A stretch of DNA of 58,000 nt. It comes from Cryptomeria japonica. Taxonomy: Eukaryota > Streptophyta > Pinopsida > Cupressales > Cupressaceae. A program made the position numbers and the translations under genes. This document shows positions 23,156-34,834 of the stretch, one piece after another. The DNA lies in contig NC_081407.1 in assembly GCF_030272615.1 (NCBI RefSeq), positions 148,429,744-148,487,743 of the forward strand, written 5' to 3'. The notes under the pieces were generated by a model. That model made no database searches, had not been told where the DNA came from, and worked only from the letters and a program-made list of their open reading frames with translations. The first letter of the stretch is position 1, and the number at the start of each line of letters is the position of its first letter.

Positions 23156-24240
23156 ATATTATGTAAGAAATGACAGTGTTATCCTTCAAAAAGAACCAAA
23201 AGCCTAAAGACAGTGATTGTAGGTACACAAAAGATGTAGCATAAAGTTCTTCATCAAAATAAAAGAGATTCAATAATAGCCTATGATATCAAGGAAACCT
23301 TGTGAATACAATGACAACGTGTTTAGCTGTTTGTGTAAGAAACCCTCATATCATAGAGGCAAATAGAACAATTGTATGTAGCAACACACAGAACAAATCC
23401 ATGAGACACAATGAACAGTGCAATCAGAGCACAAAAATAGTCTTCAGAACAAAATTATAGTCCCAAGGTCAGTGAACCAAATTTATGCCTTATAAGACAA
23501 TATGAAGGTAACAATGTGTTAGTAGCAAATAAAATCTTCACTCTCATGAACTTAAAGACCCTTAAGAGATTAAAGATAGTGATAGTCTTTGACCACAGTA
23601 ATCATGCCATTTGAAATACAATAGTACAAATTGTGAAGAAAGATAGAGATCATTTGTTGCAGTGATTGAGATTTTATTAGCACCTTCTATTATCAAGAAA
23701 AAGAGCATGAAGATAGTCCATGAGCATCTACAGTGAAAACCTAATCTTGGAAAATTTATAGTATGGTCTAGAGGATAAACAGACAATCATGATGAAAGAT
23801 TCAGTAATCAGAAAATCGCCATGATAATCTCAGTGATATAGTCAATACAAAAGGGCCAAATCATGTGAAATACAAAGGGGCCTATCTATGCATAAGTCTT
23901 AGACAGCCACAAATTGAGTAATCAAAGTGCTTATTGTAGCAGTGAAAAAAAACAATATTCTTGCATCCAAAGGAAGCCCGTGAGCAAGATATAGTGCACA
24001 CTGATAGTAACCCACCATAGCAGTCGTTGTTACTCCATAGAAATCATGAAGAAACCCTATATTCTCAGTCAAAGGTCATTATTGCAGTATCAAAAGTCCC
24101 AAATCACAATGAAATATTTCGTCATAGCAAAGCCATCACAGAAACAAAAGGAAGATCAAAGTCATTTGTGACTACCATAGAGGGTTGATAGTGCTATGAA
24201 ATATCCCTGAGAAATATAAAAATGGTAGAGATCAACTTAC
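23156..24240. other. Unique-looking non-coding DNA, possible intron
   Basis: No ORF of note. It continues the sequence style of 11791-13327. On the minus strand it starts with a GTAAGT donor at 24240. Confidence 0.45.
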
Positions 24241-24520
24241 CATGCACCTCTCTATGGTTATCTTCTTCAAAACATAAAAAATCAGTGGCTATGGAATTCC
24301 TTTCTCAACTCAAACCCTAGATCTCATGGGGGCCTCTCCACACCACAAGAATCTTCATGCAAAATCACAAAAATAGAAGCTACAGAAGCCTACATCGAGA
24401 TCAAACCCTAACAACATAACAACAACCCTTTTCAAAGAAATGAAGAGCAAATAAAATAAGAAAAAATGAAATTCTTTCATTGCTTTGTGTTAGGGCATGA
24501 AACCCTAAATATGCCCGATA
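24241..24520 (-). other. Candidate first exon and 5' UTR of a minus-strand host gene
   Basis: On the minus strand a TATATA word near 24545 is followed about 30 bp later by a pyrimidine- and AGGGTTT-rich stretch typical of plant leaders. That stretch ends in GCATG followed by GTAAGTTG, a consensus donor at 24240. The ATG at 24243-24241 directly abuts the donor. No coding homology is visible. The call rests on signal spacing alone. Confidence 0.25.
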
Positions 24521-25544
24521 GAAGTATAAGGCTTTTTTCCTTTTTGTATATAAGATTTTATTTCTAAGTCGTGGCTATTTCTTTTATAATTCTTTTAAGT
24601 GTTAGTTCAACACTTTTCTTAGGAATAGTTAACTTAGGCTTTTCAGGGTTATTGGGTTAAAAGCTTTTGTGTATGCTTTTCTTTGAAGATTGTAAAGCTT
24701 TGTTAAAGTGATATTATAAATCACTTTAACAAATTTTATTTAATAAAACATAATAGATGATACGTTCAGATGCAAAGCTTATGTCAGAGTGTAGGCTTAA
24801 TTGCTTTTGGAGTTGTAATGCATAAATCATGGAGTTTATTGGAGTTGTGTCAACGCATGAGGGAGTAAAATTAGGAGTTTTGGCCACCTAATAGGCACTT
24901 TATCTTCAGTTAGAGAGTCACAGGGGGATGACTTTCAGTCAAGGAGGGTTTTTAGGGGTTCAACTACTTGATTCTTTCAGTTTCATCCCTAATTTTGGGG
25001 GAGTTTCAATTGCATTCACCCAAAGAAGTTGTTTTCATTTTTCCAACTGCTTGTGCAGTTTGAGGGGAGTTATCTTTCAGTTAGGTCCTTGATTTGAGGA
25101 AGAAATTGGAGATTTTCAAAGCTCATCATTTTGGAGCCAAAATTCAAATTCAAATTTTGGGAAGCATTTTTGTATGTCTTTCTTTTCTCCTCAATTTTTT
25201 CTAGTTAGGAGTTTTGAGTTTTGTACCTGTGTACCAACAAAGATTTCATACTTTGTAACTCATTTTCTTATGAGTTTTCCAGATTTTTAATACAAAAAGT
25301 TCCTTGTTGTCAATATAGAAGTTGAGCTCCTCCTTGAATAATTTGGTCTAAGTGTTATGATTGTAAGAATTTTGATTAAAATTATGTGATTCTTTTGTAG
25401 AATTCTTCATTTTGTATTAGTTTCTTCAGATGCTTAGTGCTAAAGTACATGTTATAGTGCATGTCTCTGATTGTGTATATGATTTTGTTGCATCAAAAAT
25501 TGTGTGAACATTATTGTTCTCCTTTTTGTGAACATAAGTAAGCT
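24521..25544. other. Non-coding DNA left of copia C
   Basis: AT-rich, no coding frame. It could be upstream sequence of the candidate gene on the minus strand or an old solo LTR. No partner was found. It continues at 32317 beyond the insertion of copia C. Confidence 0.4.
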
Positions 25545-25549
25545 AGCCT
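25545..25549 (+). repeat. Target-site duplication of copia C, left
   Basis: AGCCT, identical to 32312-32316 on the other side of the element. Confidence 0.9.
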
Positions 25550-26956
25550 TGTTGGCATATGATGAACCAACATGTTGATATGATGATAATGTATGTTGTC
25601 ATTGATGTCAATAAGTTGGTGAACCGGTATGCATATTGGAAGAAGTTGGTGAACCGGTATGAAGAGATGCAGTGAACGGGTGTCGGGGTTTCACTGAGTG
25701 TGACTACTGGTTGGTAGTCTCAACCCTAAGGTTTCTGGTTTGGAAATATCGCTTGTGTGATGCAACCGATGACATCATGTGATGAGTTAGCTAAGAGATG
25801 AGGATGAGATCGAGATGCCACGTTAGTTTTGTACGCGTGAAGGATTTCTTTGAGGATCTTGCATGTGAAGATCGATTGCATTAAATGTCTACCTCAGGAA
25901 TGATCATTATTCTTAGCGGTATGAGAAGAGAGCGTGATGGGTTACTGATTCCCATGTGTGGTGAAGAATGGAATATGCAGATTGTCTTGTGATCTATTTG
26001 AAATTGTATTTCTCTATGCAAAGTGTTTGGATGGTTAGGTTTGGACTGCTTGTATTGTAAACCTAAAATGCTTAGGGTTTAGGGTTTATGCTACCAACCT
26101 AATTGTTGTCTATAAGGTCGATGATGTTTGTTATTGTTTGAGTTGGAAAATGTTGTGTGTGTATCCGAGTGATGAGATACTTGCCAGACCAGTAAGAGGA
26201 AAATTGCAGAGTGTGATTGTAGAGTAGAGGAAATGAAAAGGATCTGCCTTGGCATGTAATGTTGTTATCAGATCAGAGTTTTACCTATTGTCTTCTAAGG
26301 ATTTCAACATTTGGAAAATCCCTTTACTGGGTAGCTTTAAAAGGCTTATTGTAAATCCTCTAACCAGGTGACTCAAGACCATTGAGTTCTTCAAATCCTC
26401 TAGTGGAGTAACCTTTAACAAGGTATATAGCCATCCCTTAACCGAGTCATCTTTAACAAGATCGGTTCCTAGCAAAACCTTATTGTAAAGTCTTTAACCA
26501 AACTAGGCTCCTAACAGAGCGAGCTTCAAAACAGTTCAAAATAGGCTTGTGGGTATTCATCCCCATCGTGGTTTTTCTCATTTGGGTTTCCACATGAAAA
26601 ATTTGTGTGTCATGAGTTGTGCATTTTTCATGTCATGATTAAGTATTCTTTGTTTGAGTGATTATGCATGCAGAGCTAATGGTTATGGCATTGTTGATAT
26701 AACACATGCATATGCTTATGGGTGAAGTAGTTATCAAGTATTAAATATATTTGAAGTGTTCAGACTTACCGGTCTATACTGTCTGAAATCTAACTGCGTT
26801 TAAGCGGTATTGCCATGGTTAAGTTTAGTGATGAAGACAACCAATCAGTGTTGTTTTAGCTTGATAAGTTGTTGGAAATTTTTTGTCTATACTGATTCAC
26901 CCCCCTCCCCCCTCTTAGTACTGATTAGGGTATTTGTTTTTCATCATTATTCATCA
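25550..26956 (+). repeat. 5' LTR of copia C
   Basis: It starts TGTTGGCATATG and ends TTCATCA, 1,407 bp. It has a TATAAGG box at 26111-26117, a degenerate array of TAACC-GGTGACT words at about 26290-26520, the GTGG/CCAC module at 26568-26593 and a 6-bp hairpin at 26890-26920 with one G-U pair. Confidence 0.92.
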
Positions 26957-26958
26957 AT

Positions 26959-26970
26959 TGTAATCAGAGC
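26959..26970 (+). promoter_or_regulatory. Primer-binding site of copia C
   Basis: TGTAATCAGAGC lies 2 nt after the LTR and differs from the initiator tRNA-Met PBS at two positions. Confidence 0.8.
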
Positions 26971-27027
26971 ACCTCCAGGTCCTCAGTGATATAAGCTTAA
27001 CCGCTTGAGGTAAAAGATCCAATTGTA

Positions 27028-28066
27028 ATGATTGAGAGGGAAGGTCTTAAGTTCAATAGAGATAACTTCAAGATATGGAAGGATAGAATGAAGATTTACA
27101 TCAAGAGCATGGGTGCTCAACACTGGAGCTATATTGATAATTCCTATGTGATTCCCATTGGCACTCTAACCGATGATCAGAAAAAAGAGATTCAGGAAAA
27201 TGGGCAAGTCATGGAAGCCATTATCAATAGTTTGTCCAATATTGAGTTCATTGATGTACAAGATAAGGACACTAAAGATGTATGGGACACATTGGAAACT
27301 ATTTATGGGGTGATGAGCATGTAAAGCAAGCTAAGGAAGAGAGCTTTAGAGGAAAATTTGAAGACATGCGAATGGTCGAAGGAGAGACCATTCAACAATA
27401 TGGCATAAGGATTAAGACTGTGGTTGGAGATATCAAAAGCACTGGTGGAACGATTGAGGATGCCACCGTTGTTAGTAAAGTCTTGAGATCATTGTTACCA
27501 ATCTATGCAATCAGAGTTGCTTCTATCCAGGAGCTAAGGTCTATCAACAAAACCAAGGTATTCTTAGACTCTATCATTGCAAAGTTGACTGCATATGAGT
27601 TGAATAGATATGATGGAAGTGTTTAGAAGACTCAATCAGCCTTTAGAGCATTTGCTGCACCATCCAGAAAAGGAAAAGAAGTTGGTACCATATATGAATC
27701 CAGCCAATGGATGATGAAGAGATTTTGATGGAGTTTGAAGCTCTTCTTGCTAAAAGACTTCCGAAAGGAACTGGTAAATATAGAGGTAAGCTTCCTCTAA
27801 AATGTTTTTCCTGCAATAAGATAGGACATATAGCTATTAATTGTCCTAACAATGATAATAAGGATAAACTAGAGAGGTTTAGAAAGTATAAAGGAGGTAG
27901 TAGAATAAATTATCTTGTTGTAGTGGATGAAGGTGTTACTAGTGAAGAATCTGAGGATGAAGAAAATGAAGACATAGTATTTGTAGTTGTAAAGGAAGAA
28001 GTGTCTGACAAGAAAGCCCTTGTCTCTCGCATTGACAACTCCAATGAGTGGATTATTGATAGTTAG
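27028..28066 (+). pseudogene. Copia C gag and start of protease
   Basis: It starts at the Met at 27028 with the copia gag block FNRDNFKIWKDRMKIY. Frameshifts near 27300 and 27700 and a stop at 27624 divide it. The nucleocapsid knuckle CFSCNKIGHIAINC is intact near 27810. The segment ends at the protease motif, where WIIDS is followed by a TAG at 28064 in place of the Gly of DSG. Confidence 0.9.
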
Positions 28067-29419
28067 TGTTCTCACTACATGACTGGTGACCAGAGAAAGT
28101 TTATGTCTCAAGAAGAACATGATGGAGGTGTTGTCCTGTTTTGCAACGATGCAACATGTTTGGTGAAAGGTAAAGGATCCATCTCACTAAATGGAAAGAG
28201 CAGGGTAGATGATGTCTATTGGGTAGAAGGTCTTAAGCATAACCTATTGAGTGTTACACAAATAAATGACAAAGGACTCAAAGGTGGAGTCTGCAGTATA
28301 ATTGGAAAGAGTGGTGAACTTATTGCCACCAATAAGCAGACCAGAGGTAACTTATTTCAGTTGAATGCCAAAATTAGTCAGTGTTTGATGGCTAAGTTTG
28401 ATGACAGTTGGATATGGCATAGGATACTCTATCATATAAACTTTGACAATATTGTTAAAGCCAGTACGATCAAGGCAGTAAGAGGATTGCCTTTGCTCAA
28501 CAAACCGGAAAATTTTTTGTGCAGAGAATGTCAACTTGGGAAGATGTCTTCCTCAACTTTTAAAGGTAAGTCTTTTTCAGCAGAAAACTTACTTGATCTT
28601 GTGCATACTGATTTGTGTGGTCCTATGAAAACTAGAAGTATTCAAGGAGATAGGTATTTAATGATTCTTACTGATGACTACTCAAGAATGATGTGGGCTA
28701 CATTCTTGAAAGACAAGTCTAAAGCATTTGGAAAGTTCAAAGCCTTCAGAGCATTAGTAGAGAAGGAAAGCGGCCAAAGGATAAAGTGCCTAAGAACTGA
28801 TCAAGGAGGTGAATTCACTTCTGATGAATTCAACAAATACTGTGAAGAGAATGACATCAAGAGGAAATTGTCTGCCCCTAGGACACCACAACAGAATGAC
28901 ATAGCAGAAATGAATAAGAGGATTGTAGTTGAAGTGGCTAGAACAATGCTAATCCAAGGAAAGGTTGCTCATACTTTTTGGAGAGAAGCGGTGAGTACTG
29001 CAGTCTATACTATGAATCGGGTACTCATCAAGAAAGGCAAAGAGAAAACCCTTTATGAGTACTGGACCGAGAAGACTCCCACTATGAGTTATTTTAAAGT
29101 ATTTGGAAGTAAGTGCTATATCAAGAGAGGTGAGCATCTGAGCAAGTTTGATGATAAAAGTGATGAAGGAATATTTCTAGGATATTCCACTAAGAGCAAA
29201 GCTCTCAAGTGCTACAACAAAAGAAATCAGAAAATTGTTGAGAGCATCAATGTCAAGGTTGATGAATCCCCTGAGAAACCTGAGGAAACCAGTAGTGACC
29301 AAGTGGAAGGTGAACCGGGTGTAGCTTTCTGGGAACCAGTTACAAAAGAATCAAGCAATGATCTCAGTATTCATGTACTAGTAGAAGCTACGGTAGGTGA
29401 AGAAGAAGATGGAGAATAA
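28067..29419 (+). pseudogene. Copia C protease remainder and integrase
   Basis: After the stop in the protease motif the frame is open for about 450 codons. The zinc domain (WIWHRILYHI ... CRECQLGK) is complete. The core has LTDDYSRMM, LRTDQGGEF and a Glu in NDIAEMN, so the D-D-E residues survive. The GYSTKSKALKCYNKR block and an acidic tail follow. This is the longest open integrase in the window. Confidence 0.92.
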
Positions 29420-30860
29420 GAAGAAGAGGAAAAGCAAGAAGAACCAACTAGGGTCATTCCTAGATATGTGAAATTATATCATGATCTGAAGCAGATCATA
29501 GGAGATAAAGATGCACGGATACTCACAAGAAGAAAGGTAAAAGACAACGCTTGCATGATCTCTGAATTGGAGCCTAAGACTATTAGAGAGGCACTTATAG
29601 ATGAATACTAGACTAAGAAAATGGAAGATGAGCTAGATTAGATTGAGAAGAATGCAACATGGTCTTTGGTACCCAGACCTGAACACAAGAATGTCATAGG
29701 TACCAAATGGGTCTTTAGAAATAAGTTGAATGAAGAAGGCACAGTTATAAGGAAATAGGCAAGACTTGTATGCAAGGGATACACTCAGGAAGAAGGAGAA
29801 GACTATGGAGAAACCTTTTCCCTAGTGGCTAGACTAGAAGGTGTTTGAATGCTACTTGAATTTGCAGCATTCAAGGGATTCAAGGTATATCAGATGGATG
29901 TGAAGTCTGCATTCTTGAATGGAATCCTTGAAGAAGACATGCATATAGAGCAACCAGATGGGTTTGTCCATTCAGAAGATAGTAACATGGTGTGTAGATT
30001 ACACAAGGCCTTGTATGGATTAAAACAAGCACCAAGGGCATGGTATGAATGATTACACTCTCACCTTGTGAAGATTGGATTTGAGAGAACAAGTGAAGAC
30101 AATAACATCTGTCAAAAATCTGAAGGTGATCAAATTCTGATCTATGAAGTGTTTGTAGATCACATAATCTTTGGAGGAGATGATGAAATGAAGAAAGAGT
30201 TTGAGATGTCTCTGATTGGAGAGATAAAATTCTTCATTGGTCTACAGATTCAGCAAATGAAAGAGGGTATCTTTGTTACCCAGTCCAAGTATGTCAAAGA
30301 GGTATTAAAGACTTTTGGCATGGAGGAGAGCAAACCGGTTGGTATACCGATGGTGACCAGCTGCAACTTGACTAAGGAAGATGATTCAGCGTTGGTGAAT
30401 GAGAAAGAGTGTCAGTCAATGATTGATATGTTGCACTATGTGGTACACAACAGATGAGATAGTGCTCATGCAGTGGGCATAGTAGCTGAAGCAGAGCTGT
30501 ATTTCCTAGTTTGTAGCTGAAGCAGAATATGTGGCAGTATTTATGAACTACACTCAAGCAATATGGATGAAACATGTATTGGAAGGTTTCAAAGTACCTG
30601 TATCTGAACCGGTGAATATATTTTGTGACAACACAAGTGCAATAAATATTTCCAAGAATCCGGTATTGCATGCTAGAACTAAGCACATTGAGATTAAGTA
30701 TCACTTCTTGAGAGAAAAGGTTCTGAATAAGGAGGTTTCACTAGAAAATGTTTCTAGTAAGGAGCAACTAGGAGATATATTCACTAAGCCCTTACCGAAG
30801 ACTATATTTACCTATTTGAGAGGTGAATTAGGGGTTCTGCCCCTTCACGAATTTAACTAA
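29420..30860 (+). pseudogene. Copia C reverse transcriptase and RNase H
   Basis: RT is in one frame to about 30460 with stops at normally Trp, Gln, Lys and Arg positions (for example in DEY-TKKMEDELD-IEK near 29610-29640 and after RAWYE near 30050). The active site reads FVDHIIFGG, so the second Asp is His. A deletion near 30480-30520 joins the HAVGIVA block to EAEYVAV and removes the RT-RNase H connection. A 14-bp direct repeat (GTAGCTGAAGCAGA) marks the joint. RNase H then continues in another frame with FCDNTSA and ends at a TAA at 30858. Confidence 0.9.
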
Positions 30861-31116
30861 AGTTGTATGCTCCACATCAGTCAGGTACTACAATGTCAAA
30901 TCTTTTAGGATTGATGTGTTGAAGGATGCTACTCCATATGGGGAACAACATAGTGGAGAATAGAAGCTTGTGCCTCCACTTTGGCATTCTTGTCAAAGGG
31001 GGAGAAGATATCTAATGTATGGGGAGAAGATATATGATGATGCAGATACACTGGTCTATGATGTTTACAGTTACAATGCTACACTGAGTATTGTCATCAA
31101 TGCCAAAGGGGGAGAT
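30861..31116 (+). other. 3' UTR and polypurine tracts of copia C
   Basis: Two tracts, CAAAGGGGGAGAAG near 31000 and CCAAAGGGGGAGA at 31103-31115, precede the 3' LTR. Only the second is followed by the LTR start TGTCAG. Confidence 0.75.
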
Positions 31117-32311
31117 TGTCAGAATATGATGAATCGACATGTTAATATGATGATAATGTATGTTGTCATTGATTTCAATAAGTGCAAGTGAATGGGTATG
31201 CATATTGGAAGAAGTTGGTGAACCGATATGAAGAGATGCAGTGAACGGGTGTTGGGGTTTCACTGAGTGTGACTACTGATTGGTAGTCTCAACCTAGGGT
31301 TTTTGGTTTAGAAATATCGCTTGTGTGATGCAACCGATGTCATCCTGTGATGAGTTAGCTAGGAGATGAGGATGAGATTGAGATGCCACGTCATTTTTGT
31401 ACGCGTGAAGGATTTCTTTGACGATCTTGCATGTAAAGATTGATTTCATTAAATGTCTACCTCGGGAATGATCATTCTTCTTAGCGGTATGAGAAGAGAG
31501 AATGATGGGTTACTGATTCCCATGTGCGGTGAAGAATGGAATATGTAGATTGTCTTGTGATCTATTTGAAATTTTATTTCTCTATGTAAAGTGTTTGGAC
31601 GGTTAGGTTTGGACTTCTTGTATTGTAAACCTAAAATGCTTAGGGTTTAGGGTTTATGCTACCAACCTAATTGTTGTCTATAAGGTCGATGATGTTTGTT
31701 ATTGTTTGAGTTGGCAAATGTTTTGTGTGTATCTAAGTGATGAGATACTTGCCAGACTAGTAAGAGGAAAACTGCACAGTAGAGGAAATGAAAAGGATTT
31801 GCCTTGGCATGTAATTTTGTTATCAGATCAAAGTTTTACCTATTGTCTTCTAACCATTTCAACATTTGGAAAGTCCCTTTACTGGGTAGCTTTAACATGC
31901 TTATTGTAAATCCTCTAACCAAGTGACTCAAGATTATTGAGTTCTTCAAATCCTCTAGCGGGGTAACCTTTAATAGGGTTTCAACCTTTAACAAGGTATA
32001 TAGCCATCCCTTAACCGGGTGATTTTTAATAGGATCGATTCCTAGCAGAACCTTATTGTAAAGTCTTTAACCAAACTAGGCTCCTAACAGAGCGAGCTTC
32101 AAAAGAGTTCAAAACAGGCTTGTGGGTATTCATCACCACCATGGTTTTTCCCATTTGGGTTTCCACATGAAAAATCTGTGAGTCATGGGTTAAGTTCAGT
32201 GATGAAGACAACTAGTTAGCTTGATAAGTTGTTGGAAAGTGTTTGTCTATACTGATTCATCCCTCCCATCTCAGTACCGATTAGGGTATTGTTGTTCATC
32301 ATTATTCATCA
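31117..32311 (+). repeat. 3' LTR of copia C
   Basis: 1,195 bp, starting TGTCAGAATATG and ending TTCATCA. Compared with the 5' LTR it lacks about 200 bp between a CATG word and the GTTAAGTT block. The hairpin at 32250-32276 has a perfect 6-bp stem (TACTGA/TCAGTA). Confidence 0.92.
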
Positions 32312-32316
32312 AGCCT
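32312..32316 (+). repeat. Target-site duplication of copia C, right
   Basis: AGCCT, identical to 25545-25549. Confidence 0.9.
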
Positions 32317-32652
32317 TTCATGATAATCATTTTTACAGAACTGTATATTTGAGTTGAGTTTAAACAGTTTCATTAGTTGGTTATCTTATGGATTTTGTAA
32401 GCAGTTTGTAGGTCTTTTATCCATTGGTGGATCACCTTTTTAGCAGTAGTTTCATTTTTATGCATATCCTCCTATCCCTTTTCCGGTCTTTTTTCAGTTA
32501 GTTTTAGGTGATCTAATAGGAAGTCGGTCTATAATTCGAAGGTCTACTCTCCTAATAGGATACCCATAGGCTAAGAGTAGTCCCATGTTTCATGGGATTG
32601 TAGGTGTTTCACACTTGCATTGAGTACAAATCCCTGTGACAACAGGACCATT
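32317..32652. other. Non-coding flank right of copia C
   Basis: Continuation of 24521-25544 before insertion of C. No ORF. The right part grades into copia fragment D. Confidence 0.4.
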
Positions 32653-33093
32653 CTAAGGAACATTGTAGACATTCTTTGTGATCTTCCAATAATATTCTCC
32701 AAGACAATTCAAGTGAACCTCCATCAAGTTCTTCCATATAATGTAATTAGTTTCATCAAATCTTAGACTCTCCTTAAAAACAACTATTTCCATCTCAGAT
32801 GTCCTCAAGTGGTCAAGCTTCTTCTAGAAGATCTAGCTCTAATACCAATTATTGGAAATAACAATGCAAGAAAACTAAGAGAGGGGGGGGCGGGTGAATC
32901 AGTTTTCACCAAACTTAATCAAATTAATCTCAACTTTAGATCTAGTCAAGAACAACAATAACAAAGATGAACACCACATCATCAACACACATAACACACA
33001 AATTTTGACATGGAAAACCTGGTTAAGGGAAAAACCACAGTGGGAACCTACCCATAATATGATGATACTTTGCAGTAGTATGTGTAAATACTA
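32653..33093 (-). mobile_element. Copia fragment D: gag start, PBS and partial 5' LTR
   Basis: On the minus strand a truncated LTR (33093 to 32850) is followed by a PBS at 32836-32847 (TGGTATTAGAGC in sense) and a gag start at the Met at 32793. The gag reads NYIIWKNLMEVHLNCLGEYYW and then meets a TAG at 32653-32655, at the same codon as in element E. The LTR keeps the GTGG/CCAC module (33010-33038) and the hairpin (32870-32907, 9-bp stem with one G-U pair). Its terminal TG has become TA. At 33093 it is cut and abuts a plus-strand RT. Confidence 0.82.
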
Positions 33094-33094
33094 A

Positions 33095-34578
33095 AAGCAA
33101 TGGAAGAAGAGCTGAGCTAGATAGAAAAGAATCAAAAATTGGAACTAGTTCCTAGACTAGTGGACAAAAATGTGATAGGAACTAAGTGGGTGTTCCAGAT
33201 AAGTTGAATGAAGATGGAAAAGTCACTAGAAACAAGGCAACATTGGTCTGTAAAGGTTATTCACAAGTTGAAGGCATATATTTTGAGGAGACATTTTCTT
33301 TGGTAGCAAGGATGGAAGTGATAAGGATGTTTTTGGCATTTGCAACTCACAAGAACTTTAAGGTATATCTGATGGATGCCAAATCATCTGTCTTGAATGG
33401 AGAACTTGAGGAAGAAGTATACTTTGAAAAACCAGATGGTTTCAAGTTGTTATAAGATCCAGATAAAGTTTATAGATTAAAGAAGGCATTGTATGGACTC
33501 AAGCAAGCTCTTAGAGCTTGGTATGTCAGGTTGGAGGTATTTGTTGCAACAAAACCTTTGAAAAAGTACTATAGATAGTAATGTTTACATTAAAATTGAA
33601 GGTGATATATTGTTGATTATTGTAAATTTTAATGATATCATATTTGGAGAATATGATAGTGTATGTAGGAAGTTTGTAGAATGTATGCAAAAGAAATTTG
33701 AGATGTCTATGATAGGTGAGTTGTCATTTTTCCTTGATCTACAAGTTATTCAATCAGAAAAAGGCATTTTTATTTCTCATACCAAGTATAGCAAGTAGAT
33801 GTTGAAGATGTTTGGGATGAAAAATTCTAAAACGGTTGCCACCTCATGGCTACTAGTTTTAAGTTAAGCAAGGATGATGTATCTCCAAATTTTTGTCAGA
33901 AAAATATATATATCTATGATTGGAGGATTGTTGTATTTGACTACTTCAACACCAGATATTATGTCGGTTGTTTTTTTGGTGGCTAGATATTAGACTAATC
34001 CTAATAAATCACATGATCAAACACTAAAGAGGATATTTAGGTATTTGAAAGGGACTCAAGACTGTGGGTTATGGTATAAGAAGGATGATGATTTCACACT
34101 AAAAGCATATAGAAATATCGATTGGGTCAGATGTGTAGATGATAGAAGTAGTACAAGTGATGGCATATTTTTCTTAGGAGATAGATTGGTCACTTGGTTT
34201 AGTAAGAAACAAGATTCAATATCATTATCTACTATAGATGCAAAATACATTACAACAACATCTTGCTACACTCAAGTCCTATTGATGAAACAAAATTTGA
34301 AAGATATGAAAGTACTATCTGATGAAGAAATTCCTATTTTGTGTGATAATACAAGTGTTATTGACATTTCAAAGAATTTAGTAATAAATTCAATGACTAA
34401 ACATATTGAAATTTGTTATCATTTCTTAAGAGAGAATGTTGCAAAGAAGTATGTTAAATTTGAGTATGTACCTACTAAAGAACAAATTAAAGATATATTT
34501 ATGAAGGAATTGGTGAAGGATACCTTTGTGTATCTCCAATATAAGTTGGGGGTCATAGCCCCTCCTTGTTTAATCTAG
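33095..34578 (+). pseudogene. Copia fragment D': reverse transcriptase and RNase H
   Basis: It begins abruptly at the AMEEELS block, upstream of KWVF. RT words [34 protein letters not shown] and YGLKQALRAWY are clear. A frameshift lies near 33190 and another near 33540. The active site is degenerate (FNDIIFG). RNase H is open from 34045 with NIDWVR, STIDAKY and CDNTS, ending APPCLI at 34578. Gag, protease and integrase are absent. Confidence 0.88.
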
Positions 34579-34834
34579 ATGCATTTAAGTGGTGCATCCA
34601 TCCAGGCGAAGTTGTAGTGTTCATATTTTTCTCCTAGATTGATGTGGTGGCTACTCTCAAGGGGAGCACTAAGTATTGTAGTTATCAAATCTTATTAGTA
34701 AGGGAGAGAAAGAAAGTTTAGCAGAGTGCCCTTTGTCTTTTATGTTAAAGGGGGAAAGAGATACAGATTGGGAGAGAGATCAATTGTATGTGTCTTTGTT
34801 GTTGGTGGTCTTGCCATCAATGACAAGGGGAGAT
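34579..34834 (+). other. 3' UTR and polypurine tract of D'
   Basis: It contains GTTAAAGGGGGAAAGAGA near 34743 and GACAAGGGGAGAT at 34822-34834 directly before an LTR start. Confidence 0.65.

Larger units (their letters stand above)
25550..32311 (+). mobile_element. Copia element C, complete with perfect target duplication
   Basis: TG-CA LTRs, PBS, gag, protease, integrase, RT, RNase H and polypurine tract lie in copia order on the plus strand, bounded by AGCCT on both sides. The LTRs differ at roughly 8% of positions in a sampled stretch, and the 3' LTR has lost about 200 bp. Coding regions carry several stops and frameshifts. Confidence 0.95.

Noticed and set aside
24488-25549. Solo LTR starting TGTTAGGGCATG
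   Set aside because: There is no matching partner, target duplication, hairpin or GTGG/CCAC module. It is treated as host flank instead.
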